DNA from: DAISJI01 sp964559835
GTDB taxonomy: Bacteria; Acidobacteriota; Terriglobia; Terriglobales; Acidobacteriaceae
Direction of reading: 5' to 3'
NCBI GenBank assembly: GCA_964559835.1
Contig: CAZLJE010000016.1
Coordinates: 1 to 64,000, forward strand
Length of the DNA: 64,000 nucleotides
Shown here piece after piece: positions 1-7,087 of this stretch; the stretch's first letter is position 1; each line of letters starts with the position of its first letter. A program made the position numbers and the translations under genes. The notes beneath the pieces are model-generated. The model did no database searches, was not told the origin of the DNA, and was given only the letters and a program-made list of their open reading frames with translations.

Positions 1-124
1 TGAAGATTTCCTGGTAGCCAGTGATGGAAGTATTAAAAACGACTTCGCCGTAGCACTCGCCCTTTGCACCAAAACCTTTGCCCTTGAAGATTCTCCCGTC
101 TTCGAGGGCCAGAATAGCCTGCAT
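1..124 (-). CDS. carA: Carbamoyl-phosphate synthase small subunit, N-terminal part (partial)
   Basis: The first 41 codons of a leftward gene that runs off the left edge. The peptide begins MQAILALEDGRIF and continues through GKGFGAKG, GEVVFNTS and TGYQEIF, the conserved opening of the CarA N-terminal domain. CarA with CarB makes carbamoyl phosphate from glutamine, bicarbonate and ATP for pyrimidines and arginine; the small subunit is the glutamine amidotransferase. The ATG at 122-124 follows a GGGGA ribosome-binding site. The catalytic glutaminase domain lies outside the window. The call rests on the N-terminal motif only, but that motif is very characteristic. Confidence 0.88.
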   Translation of the reverse strand, partial: MQAILALEDGRIFKGKGFGAKGECYGEVVFNTSITGYQEIF

Positions 125-178
125 CAATTTCCCCGGCGGTGGATTTTAACAATTTTATCAGTACCGCCGGATTTGCGC

Positions 179-589
179 TCAGGGAATCCGCGTGCGCATC
201 GCTGTTTTGGTCTGTGGAAAATCGTCCCTCTTCAATCCGCAGGCGTCGCCGGGAGCGCTGGTGGACCTCATGCAAAGAACCGTGCTCTCCAACTCCCCCT
301 GGTTGTCGTCGCGGCGGAGAAGGAGTTTGCCCTTGCCGGCACGATAACTGACGACCTCGCCCGGCACCATCAGCGTCTCCGACTTCTTCGCCTGCACCCG
401 GAAGACGACCGTTGGCGACTCGAGAACATATTCGGCGCAGACATCGTGCTGCGCATTGGTTGGTTCTCCAGCGAGCGCGGCAATGACCGAATGTTGCGGC
501 GTGGCACAGTCGGTCAGATCCATCTGGACGACGGTTGCCCGTTGGAAGGTTCCACCGATGGCAAGAAAAAGGATCACTGAGGTCAACAT
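179..589 (-). CDS. Hypothetical small exported protein
   Basis: A 136-residue protein I do not recognise. The first ~20 residues (MLTSVILFLAIGGTFQRA) look like a signal peptide or membrane anchor, so it is probably exported. Four cysteines in two pairs (in LTDCATP and HDVCAEY, then TVLCMRS and DACGLK) could form disulfides. The ATG at 587-589 is preceded by a strong GGAGGAGG ribosome-binding site about 5 nt away, the main support for a real gene. It sits 54 bp upstream of carA on the same strand, but nothing links its role to carbamoyl phosphate synthesis. Confidence 0.6.
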   Translation of the reverse strand: MLTSVILFLAIGGTFQRATVVQMDLTDCATPQHSVIAALAGEPTNAQHDVCAEYVLESPTVVFRVQAKKSETLMVPGEVVSYRAGKGKLLLRRDDNQGELESTVLCMRSTSAPGDACGLKRDDFPQTKTAMRTRIP

Positions 590-710
590 CGCGCCTCCTC
601 CCTATCCAGTATCGGCATTATGCGCAGGATTGATGAGGGCACGACGCCGGAAGTTACAAACCTACAGTTTCTTATTCCTTTCCGGGACAATCTCAGAAAT
701 GGGACAACCG

Positions 711-1176
711 CTACTTCGGCTGCGCAGGGACCGTAGCGGGATCCGGCGAGCCGCCGTCAGCAATGACCTTCCAGCTTCCGTCCTTCTGCTTGCCCCAGAC
801 GGTCAGGTAGCTGCCGTGCCGCTCTACCGTGGTCACCTTTCGCCGACTTCAATTTCAGCGTGTAGCGCCCGCTGGTGTATCCGACTTTGCCGGACGGTTG
901 CATCTCGGCGGTCTTCGGCTCCCACGTCAGTCCGAAGTCGGGATTGGCAAAGTTCGGCTCATAGAACTTCCGCACCGCGTCCCTGCCGACTACCGGCGCG
1001 TCCAGGTTGAACAACACGACGTTGTCGGCCATGAACGACATCCAGCCCTCCAGTCGCTGCTCCTGCGTGGCTTTGTTGAAGGCGCGGTCGGCGTCGAGCA
1101 CAGGTTGCGCGGAAGGAGCGGATTGCGCGAAACAGCCGCAAGCAAGGAGAAGAACTGTCAGCATGCGGGCGATCAT
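711..1176 (-). pseudogene. SnoaL/DUF4440-type (NTF2 fold) exported protein, frameshifted
   Basis: The leftward frame encodes a signal sequence with a possible lipobox (LLLACGC), then an NTF2-fold domain of SnoaL/DUF4440 type (RAFNKATQEQRLEGWMSFM, VGRDAVRKFYEP). After YTLKLKSAK the frame becomes non-homologous and stops at 757. Shifting by one base at the AAA run (838-840) restores a typical family C-terminus: VTTVERHGSYLTVWGKQKDG then WKVIADGGSPDP, ending at 711. Removing one A would give a continuous protein of about 154 residues. This is either a real one-base insertion or a sequencing/assembly error. Start: ATG at 1174-1176 or 1162-1164; neither has a strong ribosome-binding site. Confidence 0.7.
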
Positions 1177-1214
1177 GGCCCGGAATACTACCAAGTCAGA
1201 AGGAGGAAGTCAGA

Positions 1215-1466
1215 ATGAAGAAGTTCGAGTGCGATGTCCTCTCTGCGTTGGAAGACGACGCGCTGGTCGCGTACACGGATGGCGTTCTCGAGGCACGCAA
1301 CCCGGCCGGACTGGAATTCGGCGACCACAACATCCTGAGCGCCGTCCGGAGCCAACCGCGCAACGCCGACAGCATGCTCAACGGAGCCTTGCGCGTGCTT
1401 CGGGTCTGGTCCGACGGAATCCCGTTCGATGATGATGCGACGCTGCTGGTGGCGCAGCTAACGTAA
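1215..1466 (+). CDS. Truncated PP2C/SpoIIE-type phosphatase, C-terminal fragment
   Basis: An 83-residue product matching only the C-terminal third of SpoIIE/RsbU-type PP2C serine phosphatases. It has the metal-site strand DALVAYTDGVLEARN, then EFGDHNIL, and ends DDDATLLVAQLT, the usual last strand with its Asp pair. The N-terminal half of the fold, with the other metal-binding Asp, is absent, so phosphatase activity is unlikely. An AGGAGG ribosome-binding site at 1201-1206, 8 nt before the ATG, suggests the fragment is still translated. It could be a deletion remnant or a small regulatory derivative. Confidence 0.6.
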   Translation: MKKFECDVLSALEDDALVAYTDGVLEARNPAGLEFGDHNILSAVRSQPRNADSMLNGALRVLRVWSDGIPFDDDATLLVAQLT

Positions 1467-1467
1467 T

Positions 1468-1495
1468 AGTTGCCAGTTATCAGTTGCCAGTTTCC
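1468..1495. repeat. Iterated short-word repeat (a), unit AGTTGCCAGTTATC
   Basis: The word AGTTGCCAGTT occurs twice in near-tandem, separated by ATC, just after the stop of the phosphatase fragment. It belongs to the class of site-specific iterated words found in many spacers of this window. Confidence 0.6.
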
Positions 1496-1519
1496 GACTT
1501 TGCGGTAATCTCTCGGTCG

Positions 1520-2194
1520 ATGGCGAAGGTCATATCCAAGACATTCAAGATCCACATCGAGGGGCCGGTGGGACGGCTCAAGTGGGTCATCGCCCCGATA
1601 CCGCTCGATGTGAAGAAGACCTGGGGATCGAGGCGTGTGCGCGTGCGCGCCGAGATCAACGGATTCGAGTTTCGCACTTCCCTGTTCCCGCGCCGCGACG
1701 GCACGCACTTCCTGCTGGTCAACAAAGCCATCCAGAAGGGCGCGCGCGTTCGCCCCGGCGATACGGTGACGGTTCGAATGGAGAACGACGGCGAAGAAAG
1801 GACAGCGGAACTGCCTCCGGAACTGCAACGCGAACTGAAGCAGTCGAAAGCGTTGCGGAAGTGGTTCGATGAGTTGAGTTACTCGATCCGCAAGTACTTC
1901 GCGTCGGAAGTATCGAAACTGAAATCGGGAGGAGCGAGAAAGCGGCGGGCGGAGCAGTGCGCGGAAACGATGTACATGGCCATGGACGCGGAAGCCGACC
2001 TGCCGCCCGCGTTGCGAGCTGCTTTCGCCCGGCGGCCCCGAGCGTACGACGGATGGCGAAGCATGTCGCCCACGCAGAAACGGCACACGCTGCTTTCGAT
2101 CTTCCATTACCGCGGTCAGGAAGCACGGGAGCGGCGCATCGAGAAGATGCTGGACGAAACAGAGGCGCGGGCCGAAAAAGAACATGGCGGATGA
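1520..2194 (+). CDS. DUF1905 / YdeI-OmdA (bacteriocin-protection) family protein
   Basis: A 224-residue cytoplasmic protein with two parts. Residues ~1-95 form a DUF1905-like beta-barrel (KIHIEGPVGRLKWVIAPIPL, GFEFRTSLFPRRDG, VRPGDTVTVRME). Residues ~100-224 are a helical OmdA/YdeI-type segment (LPPELQRELKQSKALRKWFD, SPTQKRHTLLSI, GQEARERRIEKMLDET). The family is named from YdeI, linked to resistance to antimicrobial peptides in enterobacteria; the biochemical role is unsettled. I chose the ATG at 1520 because the domain begins there; an upstream in-frame ATG at 1484 lies in the repeat. It converges on the DinB gene. Confidence 0.75.
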   Translation: MAKVISKTFKIHIEGPVGRLKWVIAPIPLDVKKTWGSRRVRVRAEINGFEFRTSLFPRRDGTHFLLVNKAIQKGARVRPGDTVTVRMENDGEERTAELPPELQRELKQSKALRKWFDELSYSIRKYFASEVSKLKSGGARKRRAEQCAETMYMAMDAEADLPPALRAAFARRPRAYDGWRSMSPTQKRHTLLSIFHYRGQEARERRIEKMLDETEARAEKEHGG

Positions 2195-2220
2195 AAATGG
2201 CGCGGTTCAGGATACAAGTG

Positions 2221-2275
2221 TCGGGTATCAGGCATCGGGTGTCAGGGGCTGCACCTGACACCTGACACCTGAAAC
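2221..2275. repeat. Iterated short-word repeat (b) with inverted copies
   Basis: Repeated variants of GGTATCAGG / GGCATCGGGTGTCAGG are followed by inverted copies. GGTGTCAGG (2238-2246) pairs exactly with CCTGACACC (2254-2262), and a second CCTGACACC overlaps at 2261-2269. It lies between the convergent YdeI-type and DinB genes, where a hairpin could terminate transcription both ways. No U-tract is visible. Confidence 0.6.
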
Positions 2276-2320
2276 ATCACCGCGAGCGGCTAAAGCCGTG
2301 CCCTTCCGAAGGACGGCTAC

Positions 2321-2926
2321 TCACCTCCCGGATTTCTTTTCGGCTTCTTTCTCCGCGGCGGCTTTCTTTTGGGCTTCCGCGCGCTCGGTGCTCGGCGGCA
2401 CAATGCCTTTCAGGCGAAGATAGACAGCCATCGTGCCGTACATCTCGTTTCCGTGAGAATTCGTACCGGTAACGAAGAGGCCGCGTGAAACTTCATAGTC
2501 GCCGGCCTTCACGAGCTCGTGCATGTTTTCGTCGGTGAGTCCGGCGAACGCCTGATCGCATAACGCGGTCGATGCCTTCAGCAACGCCAGGGCATCAGCC
2601 TTGGTCTTGACGTTCTCTTCTTTGTCGTCCTTGTGGATGTCAGGCTGCCCAGTCAATTGGGAACAAGTTTCGTATTGCGAAAGCGCGACGTGTGAGACGA
2701 GCTGGCTGAAGGGGCGCATCTGCGGTGTCGGCCGGAACGAGTAATCGGCCTCCGGCATCTTCTCCGCGGCTTCGGTCAAGTTCCGCTGAATTCCGCGATA
2801 TCCGCGCTCCACGATCGAGGATGCGACCGTGAGCTTCTGTCCCTTTTGAAGTGGCGCCTGTGGGAACGCGAGCAGTGAACAGGCAACGAAGCAAAGCGTG
2901 ATTGCGGCGATCGAACGTTTGGACAT
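2321..2926 (-). CDS. Exported DinB-family protein
   Basis: A 201-residue protein. It begins with a signal peptide (MSKRSIAAITLCFVACSLLAF, cleavage probably near FPQA), then a DinB-like four-helix domain: YRGIQRNLTEAAEKMPEADY, FRPTPQMRPFSQLVSHVA and AFAGLTDENMHELV. The DinB fold usually places three His around a metal; here the His in SHVALSQ and NSHGNEMYG are candidates. The tail is Lys/Glu-rich (AEAQKKAAAEKEAEKK). Some DinB members are thiol-dependent transferases; no specific reaction can be assigned. The ATG at 2924-2926 has a GAGGAG ribosome-binding site. A longer in-frame reading starts upstream, but that part shows no domain. Confidence 0.8.
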   Translation of the reverse strand: MSKRSIAAITLCFVACSLLAFPQAPLQKGQKLTVASSIVERGYRGIQRNLTEAAEKMPEADYSFRPTPQMRPFSQLVSHVALSQYETCSQLTGQPDIHKDDKEENVKTKADALALLKASTALCDQAFAGLTDENMHELVKAGDYEVSRGLFVTGTNSHGNEMYGTMAVYLRLKGIVPPSTERAEAQKKAAAEKEAEKKSGR

Positions 2927-3135
2927 AAGTAGCTCCTCGGTCATGTGAAATCCGCAGCGGCCGCGGCTGTCGCCCTCCAGCATCGAGCGCAATCCCGCTG
3001 GGTCAGGCGGATTATTGGACGGTGCGGAACGAGGAACAAGCCACATGCGACAGCGCGAACCGTTAATTGCGATGAGCCGTGCGCGGAGAGCGGCGAAATC
3101 CAGACACCATGGGGCTGCGCGCTGGCGATTCCTCC

Positions 3136-3141
3136 TATAAT
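3136..3141 (+). promoter_or_regulatory. Perfect TATAAT -10 box, probable leaderless start
   Basis: TATAAT ends 6 nt before the ATG of the LytS-type kinase at 3148. A transcript starting about 7 nt downstream of the -10 would begin at or next to the ATG, so the mRNA would be leaderless; no ribosome-binding site is present. A clear -35 TTGACA is not visible at the expected distance. Confidence 0.5.
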
Positions 3142-3147
3142 CTCGGG

Positions 3148-4221
3148 ATGCGTTCGCGCGCGCGCCTCTTCTGGGCACTGCAGATCGGAGGGTGGGGACT
3201 CTACGGCGTCGCCATCCTGCTCGCAGTGCTGCCGTACATGAACTGGCGCGCGGTTCTGGCATTCCGTGGTGTGTTCACGGCGTTTGCTTTCGTCGCCAGC
3301 CTGCTGCTGCACGTCATCTGCCGCAATCTGCTGAAGAACAATGCGAGCGTCCCCAGGATTGCAGCAACGGTGCTGCCGTTCTGCGCTGTCGCGGGATACA
3401 TCACATCGGTGGCGGCGATCTGGGTCGAATCGAAGGTTGCGCCCGAGCCAGGCAAGTGGTCACTGTGGCTGGGAGCGTTGGGCGGGGGCGTCAACGCGGC
3501 CATGGTACTGATCGCGTGGGCGGCGCTGTATATCGGCATCAAACACTACGAACAGATGGAGGCTGAGAGGCGGCGGATGCTGGCGATGGAAGCGTCGGCG
3601 CGCGATGCGCAACTCCGCGCCCTCCGGTACCAAGTGCAGCCGCACTTCCTGTTCAACACGCTGAACGCTATTTCAACCCTGGTCGTAGAAGGCAATTCGC
3701 AGAGCGCAACCACCATGATTTCCCGGCTGGCCGATTTCTTTCGCGCCACGCTGGACGAAGATGACGACGAGACGACGCTCGAGCAGGAGATCCACCTCAC
3801 CGAGCAGTACCTGGCGATCGAAAAAACGAGGTTGGGAGAGCGGCTGACCATCCAGATCGACGTCGCGCCAGCAGCGCTCGATGTACCGGTGCCGAGGATG
3901 TTGCTGCAACCGCTGGCGGAGAATGCGATCCGCCATTGCATCGCGCCCCGGCAGACAGGCGGGACGTTGCGGGTACTGGTGAACCGCGAAAACGACCGCG
4001 TGCGGCTCGCGATGGCAGACAGCGGCAACGGCACTTCGTCGCCGCGCGGCTACGAAAAATGGCACTCCGGGATCGGTCTGGCAAATACCGAAGAACGGCT
4101 ACGTCAGACGTATGGAGACGATTACCTGTTCCACGTTCAGCCGTCCAACCTGGGAGGGTGGGAGATCCTGATCGACATTCCGGCAGAACCGAAGAGTTCG
4201 GCCGTGGGAGCGCAGGGATGA
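3148..4221 (+). CDS. LytS/YehU-type sensor histidine kinase
   Basis: A 357-residue membrane kinase. Four hydrophobic segments occupy residues ~7-145 (for example LFWALQIGGWGLYGVAILLA). A short coiled linker (YEQMEAERRRMLAMEASARD) leads to the His_kinase (PF06580) box RYQVQPHFLFNTLNAISTL, with phospho-acceptor His166. A HATPase_c domain follows with the N box LLQPLAENAIRH and the glycine box GIGLANTEERLR. There is no extracellular sensor domain of any size, so the signal is probably sensed in or near the membrane. The ATG at 3148 fits the TATAAT just upstream. It overlaps the response regulator by 4 bases (ATGA), so the two are cotranscribed. Confidence 0.9.
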   Translation: MRSRARLFWALQIGGWGLYGVAILLAVLPYMNWRAVLAFRGVFTAFAFVASLLLHVICRNLLKNNASVPRIAATVLPFCAVAGYITSVAAIWVESKVAPEPGKWSLWLGALGGGVNAAMVLIAWAALYIGIKHYEQMEAERRRMLAMEASARDAQLRALRYQVQPHFLFNTLNAISTLVVEGNSQSATTMISRLADFFRATLDEDDDETTLEQEIHLTEQYLAIEKTRLGERLTIQIDVAPAALDVPVPRMLLQPLAENAIRHCIAPRQTGGTLRVLVNRENDRVRLAMADSGNGTSSPRGYEKWHSGIGLANTEERLRQTYGDDYLFHVQPSNLGGWEILIDIPAEPKSSAVGAQG

Positions 4222-4970
4222 CTACGGTCGCGATCGTCGATGATGAACCGCTGGCGCGCCGAGGAGTGCGGGCGCGACTGGCTGCATTCCCGGAGCTGAA
4301 GATCGTCGCCGAATGCGCGGACGGACCGGCGGCGGTAAAGGCGATCCGCGAACTGGCGCCGGAGATCGTCTTCCTCGACGTGCAAATGCCGGGGATGACC
4401 GGATTCGACGTGCTGAAGGAAGTGGCGGGCGAACGCCTTTCGACAGTGATCTTTCTGACGGCCTACGATTCGTACGCGCTGAAAGCGTTCGAGGTACACG
4501 CGCTCGACTACCTGCTGAAGCCGATCGACGACGAGCGCTTTGCGGCGGCGGTGAAGCGGGCCATCAAGCAACTGTCGCTCGAGAATGCGCAGTCGCTTGA
4601 GTCGCGATTGCGATCGCTGCTCGACCGGCAACAGGAAGGACAATTCACAGAGCGTTTCGCCGTCAAGACGGGACGGCGCCTGGTTTTCGTTCACGCCGAC
4701 GAGATCGACTGGATCGAGGCGGCAGGGGATTACGCCAGCCTGCACGTCGGGCGCAAGACTCACCTCGTCCGCGAAACGCTGCACAACCTGGAAAAGCGGC
4801 TCGATCCGGCACGGTTCCTGCGCATCCATCGTTCGACCATCGTCGCCGCCGACCGTATCCAGGAGATGGAGACGCTCCCCAACCACGAGTTCCGGGTACG
4901 CTTGACCGACGGGACCGAACTGAGGGCGAGTCGGACATACAGTTCGGCGTTCGAGGATTTACTGAAGTAA
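4218..4970 (+). CDS. LytTR-family response regulator
   Basis: A 250-residue cytoplasmic regulator, partner of the preceding kinase. Residues 1-~120 form a receiver domain: acidic pair VDDEPLARRG, phospho-acceptor Asp54 in IVFLDVQMPGMTG, Thr in IFLTAYDSYA, Lys in YLLKPID. Residues ~140-248 form a LytTR DNA-binding domain (FAVKTGRRLVFVHADEIDWI, RETLHNLEKRLD, FLRIHRSTIVAADRI, YSSAFEDLLK). LytTR proteins bind direct repeats and often control exported products. The start overlaps the kinase stop. Targets cannot be deduced from position. Confidence 0.93.
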   Translation: MTTVAIVDDEPLARRGVRARLAAFPELKIVAECADGPAAVKAIRELAPEIVFLDVQMPGMTGFDVLKEVAGERLSTVIFLTAYDSYALKAFEVHALDYLLKPIDDERFAAAVKRAIKQLSLENAQSLESRLRSLLDRQQEGQFTERFAVKTGRRLVFVHADEIDWIEAAGDYASLHVGRKTHLVRETLHNLEKRLDPARFLRIHRSTIVAADRIQEMETLPNHEFRVRLTDGTELRASRTYSSAFEDLLK

Positions 4971-5009
4971 AACGGTTGTCGTTTTTTGGTTGCCGGTTGT
5001 GGGTTATTC
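4971..5009. repeat. Iterated short-word repeat (c), GGTTG-based
   Basis: Repeats of GGTTGTCG, GGTTGCC, GGTTGTG and GGTTATT run right after the LytTR stop codon, in the junction converging on the RidA gene. They follow the same site-specific pattern as the other iterated-word spacers. Confidence 0.5.
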
Positions 5010-5023
5010 ATCATTGACGACTG

Positions 5024-5416
5024 CTAGTCCGGAATGACAGCTGTCACTTCGATCTCTATGCGCGCGCCGTCTTCGACCAGACCGGCGACCTGCACGGCGG
5101 TCATCGCTGGATAATGCGGACCGATAATCTCGCGGTATACCTGGCCGAGTTCCTTCTGCGCTGCGACATACTCCGCCTTGTCCACGACGTACCAGTTCAT
5201 GCGGACGATGTGCTCGGGCTTTGCTCCGGCTTCGCGAAGAACCGTCACCACGTTGTTTAGTGCCTGGCGCGCTTGCGAGACGAAATCCGGTCCAACCAGC
5301 TTGCCTTGTCCATTCCACCCGACCATGCCGCTGACGAAGATCATTTCTCCGCGAGCGGAGACGCCGTTCGAGTAGCCCTTCGGACGAGGCCAGTTGAGTG
5401 GGTGGAGAATTTTCAT
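5024..5416 (-). CDS. RidA-family enamine/imine deaminase
   Basis: A 130-residue YjgF/YER057c/UK114 (RidA) protein of usual family length. Visible features are YSNGVSARGEMIFVSGMVGW, ALNNVVTVLREAGAKPEHIV, YPAMTAVQVAGLVEDGARIE and the terminal strand IEIEVTAVIPD. The usual active-site Arg corresponds to R in EHIVRMNWYV or nearby. RidA proteins hydrolyse enamine/imine intermediates, and one branch contains 2-aminomuconate deaminase. This is the last gene of the leftward aromatic-CoA cluster and overlaps the thioesterase by 4 bases. I infer that it deaminates the enamine-type product of the monooxygenase/reductase in that pathway. Confidence 0.9.
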   Translation of the reverse strand: MKILHPLNWPRPKGYSNGVSARGEMIFVSGMVGWNGQGKLVGPDFVSQARQALNNVVTVLREAGAKPEHIVRMNWYVVDKAEYVAAQKELGQVYREIIGPHYPAMTAVQVAGLVEDGARIEIEVTAVIPD

Positions 5417-5841
5417 CGGCTCACCTGGTATGGAAGGATCCTCGCACGCAGGTCTTGCGGGATCGGAATGGCGCGGCTGCTGCGCAGGTCGGTTACAACT
5501 AAAACGACCTTGCCACGCACGCGGTCGGAACCGTCTGGACCGCGGAGAACGATGTCGAGGCCGATGGAACTCTTCCCTACTTTGTTGACCATCAGGATTG
5601 CTGTGAGGACTTCACCGAGACGGCTCGGCGCGATGAAATCCACTTCGAGGTGGACCGTCGGTAGTCCATGCTGCTGCTCGAAGTGGTAGTACGAAAACGG
5701 CAGCTTCAGGCCTTCGCGGAACCAGTCCTCGACAAGTTCGTTGAACATCACGAGGTATCGCGGGTAGAAGACCATCTGCGCGGGATCGCAGTCGGCGAAG
5801 CGAACGAGGATCTGCGATTGAAAACCGCGCGGCTCAGTCAC
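5413..5841 (-). CDS. 4HBT hot-dog acyl-CoA thioesterase
   Basis: A 142-residue 4-hydroxybenzoyl-CoA thioesterase-type protein. The signature VRFADCDPAQMVFYPRYLVM contains the catalytic Asp region, followed by VHLEVDFIAPSRLGEVL and VRGKVVLVVTDLRSSR. It would hydrolyse an aryl- or acyl-CoA, either as a pathway step or to release CoA from dead-end intermediates. I prefer the GTG at 5839-5841: it overlaps the acyl-CoA dehydrogenase stop and follows AGGAAGAG inside that gene. A second GTG at 5874 would add 11 residues with no domain content. Confidence 0.85.
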   Translation of the reverse strand: MTEPRGFQSQILVRFADCDPAQMVFYPRYLVMFNELVEDWFREGLKLPFSYYHFEQQHGLPTVHLEVDFIAPSRLGEVLTAILMVNKVGKSSIGLDIVLRGPDGSDRVRGKVVLVVTDLRSSRAIPIPQDLRARILPYQVSR

Positions 5842-7009
5842 CTGGCTCTTCCTGGAACTGCGTGATGATGCCACGGCCGATGATCATTTGTTGAACTTCC
5901 GTTGCGCCTTCATAAATGCGGAGCGGGCGGATCTCGCGATAGAGGCGTTCGACCGTGTTCCCCGCGACCACACCGAGGCCGCCAAACATCTGGACGGCCA
6001 CGTCGATCACGCGCTGCGCGGATTCCGTGGCGGCCATCTTTGCCATTGCGGCTTCGACCGTGGCGCGCTCGCGTCGGTCATGCAGCCATGCGGCGCGATA
6101 GGTCAGCAACGCGGCGGAGTCGATCGCGGTAGCCATATCGGCAAGCTTAGCCTGGGTGAGTTGGAAGTCGGCCAGCGTCTGGCCGAACATCTTGCGGGAG
6201 GTCGCGTGGGCGAGAGCCTCGCCGAGCGCGCGGCGAGCGAAACCGAGCGCTGCCGCTGCGACAGATGGTCGGAAGATGTCGAGGACAGACATCGCGATCT
6301 TGAATCCTTTGCCGGATTCGCCGATGCGCTGCGACGCCGGGATACGGCAGTTCTTGAAACGAAGCGAGGCAATGGGATGGTCGGCGACGAGCGCCGTTGG
6401 TTCGCCGATCTCAAGGCCGTCAGTGTCCGCGTCGACGATAAAGGCGCTGATGCCGCGAGCGCCATCCCCTTCGCCGGTCCGCGCGAATACGACATAGAAA
6501 GCGGCGATCCCAGCGTTGGAGATCCAAGATTTGTCGCCGTTCAGGACGTAAGTGTCGCCGTCGAGCCACGCTTGGCACGCGACGGCGCCGGCGTCGGAAC
6601 CGGCGTTCGGTTCGGAGAGCGCGAAGGCGGCGATGGATTCACCCTTCACGACCCGAGGCAGGTAGTTTTGCTTCTGCTCGGGAGTTCCGAACAACGTGAT
6701 CGCGCCCGAACCGAGGCCTTGCATGGCGCAGGCGAACTCCGCGAGGCCGGAGTAATAGGCGAGCGTTTCCCGCATAACACAAAGTGAACGAGCGTCGATG
6801 GCTTCCAATGCCCCGCCGTACTCCGTTCCGCCGACGACATACTTCAGCCAACCGTCGGAGCCGAAGTCGCGAACGATGGCGCGACAGAAATCGTTTACGT
6901 CGCCATGCTCCGCGCTGACGCGATCGCGAGCCCATGCGTCGAGCTCGAGCGCGAGTGATTTGTGGCGCGGCTCGAGAAAGGGCCAGTCGAGATGGGCGAA
7001 GCGTCGCAT
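5834..7009 (-). CDS. Acyl-CoA dehydrogenase (aromatic-CoA cluster)
   Basis: A 391-residue FAD flavoprotein of full family length. Visible are the substrate/FAD segments AFALSEPNAGSDAGAVACQA and KSWISNAG, the helix KMFGQTLADFQLTQAKLADM, the dimer motif VQMFGGLGVV, and the catalytic Glu in RIYEGATEVQQMIIGRG. It introduces an alpha-beta double bond into a CoA thioester and passes electrons to ETF. It follows the enoyl-CoA hydratase gene, and together they provide beta-oxidation-like steps after ring dearomatisation. Electron-transfer flavoprotein genes are not in the window. Confidence 0.93.
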   Translation of the reverse strand: MRRFAHLDWPFLEPRHKSLALELDAWARDRVSAEHGDVNDFCRAIVRDFGSDGWLKYVVGGTEYGGALEAIDARSLCVMRETLAYYSGLAEFACAMQGLGSGAITLFGTPEQKQNYLPRVVKGESIAAFALSEPNAGSDAGAVACQAWLDGDTYVLNGDKSWISNAGIAAFYVVFARTGEGDGARGISAFIVDADTDGLEIGEPTALVADHPIASLRFKNCRIPASQRIGESGKGFKIAMSVLDIFRPSVAAAALGFARRALGEALAHATSRKMFGQTLADFQLTQAKLADMATAIDSAALLTYRAAWLHDRRERATVEAAMAKMAATESAQRVIDVAVQMFGGLGVVAGNTVERLYREIRPLRIYEGATEVQQMIIGRGIITQFQEEPGD

Positions 7010-7011
7010 GG

Positions 7012-7045
7012 AAATTAAGAATGAAGAATTAAGAATGAAGAATAA
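7012..7045. repeat. Iterated short-word repeat (d), 14-nt unit AATTAAGAATGAAG
   Basis: Two full tandem copies of AATTAAGAATGAAG plus a partial third lie just upstream of the acyl-CoA dehydrogenase start. The tract is strikingly AT-rich against its GC-rich surroundings. Confidence 0.75.
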
Positions 7046-7087
7046 ACCATGCAGGGGCGATGCTAATCGGCAAAGTAATTTGACGAG

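Noticed and set aside
1196..2185. A 329-codon minus-strand frame opposite the YdeI/OmdA gene
   Set aside because: The product is a Ser/Arg/Pro-rich shadow; the plus strand contains a recognisable two-domain protein.
5888..6787. A 299-codon plus-strand frame opposite the acyl-CoA dehydrogenase
   Set aside because: It mirrors the codon structure of the dehydrogenase and shows no domain or ribosome-binding site.
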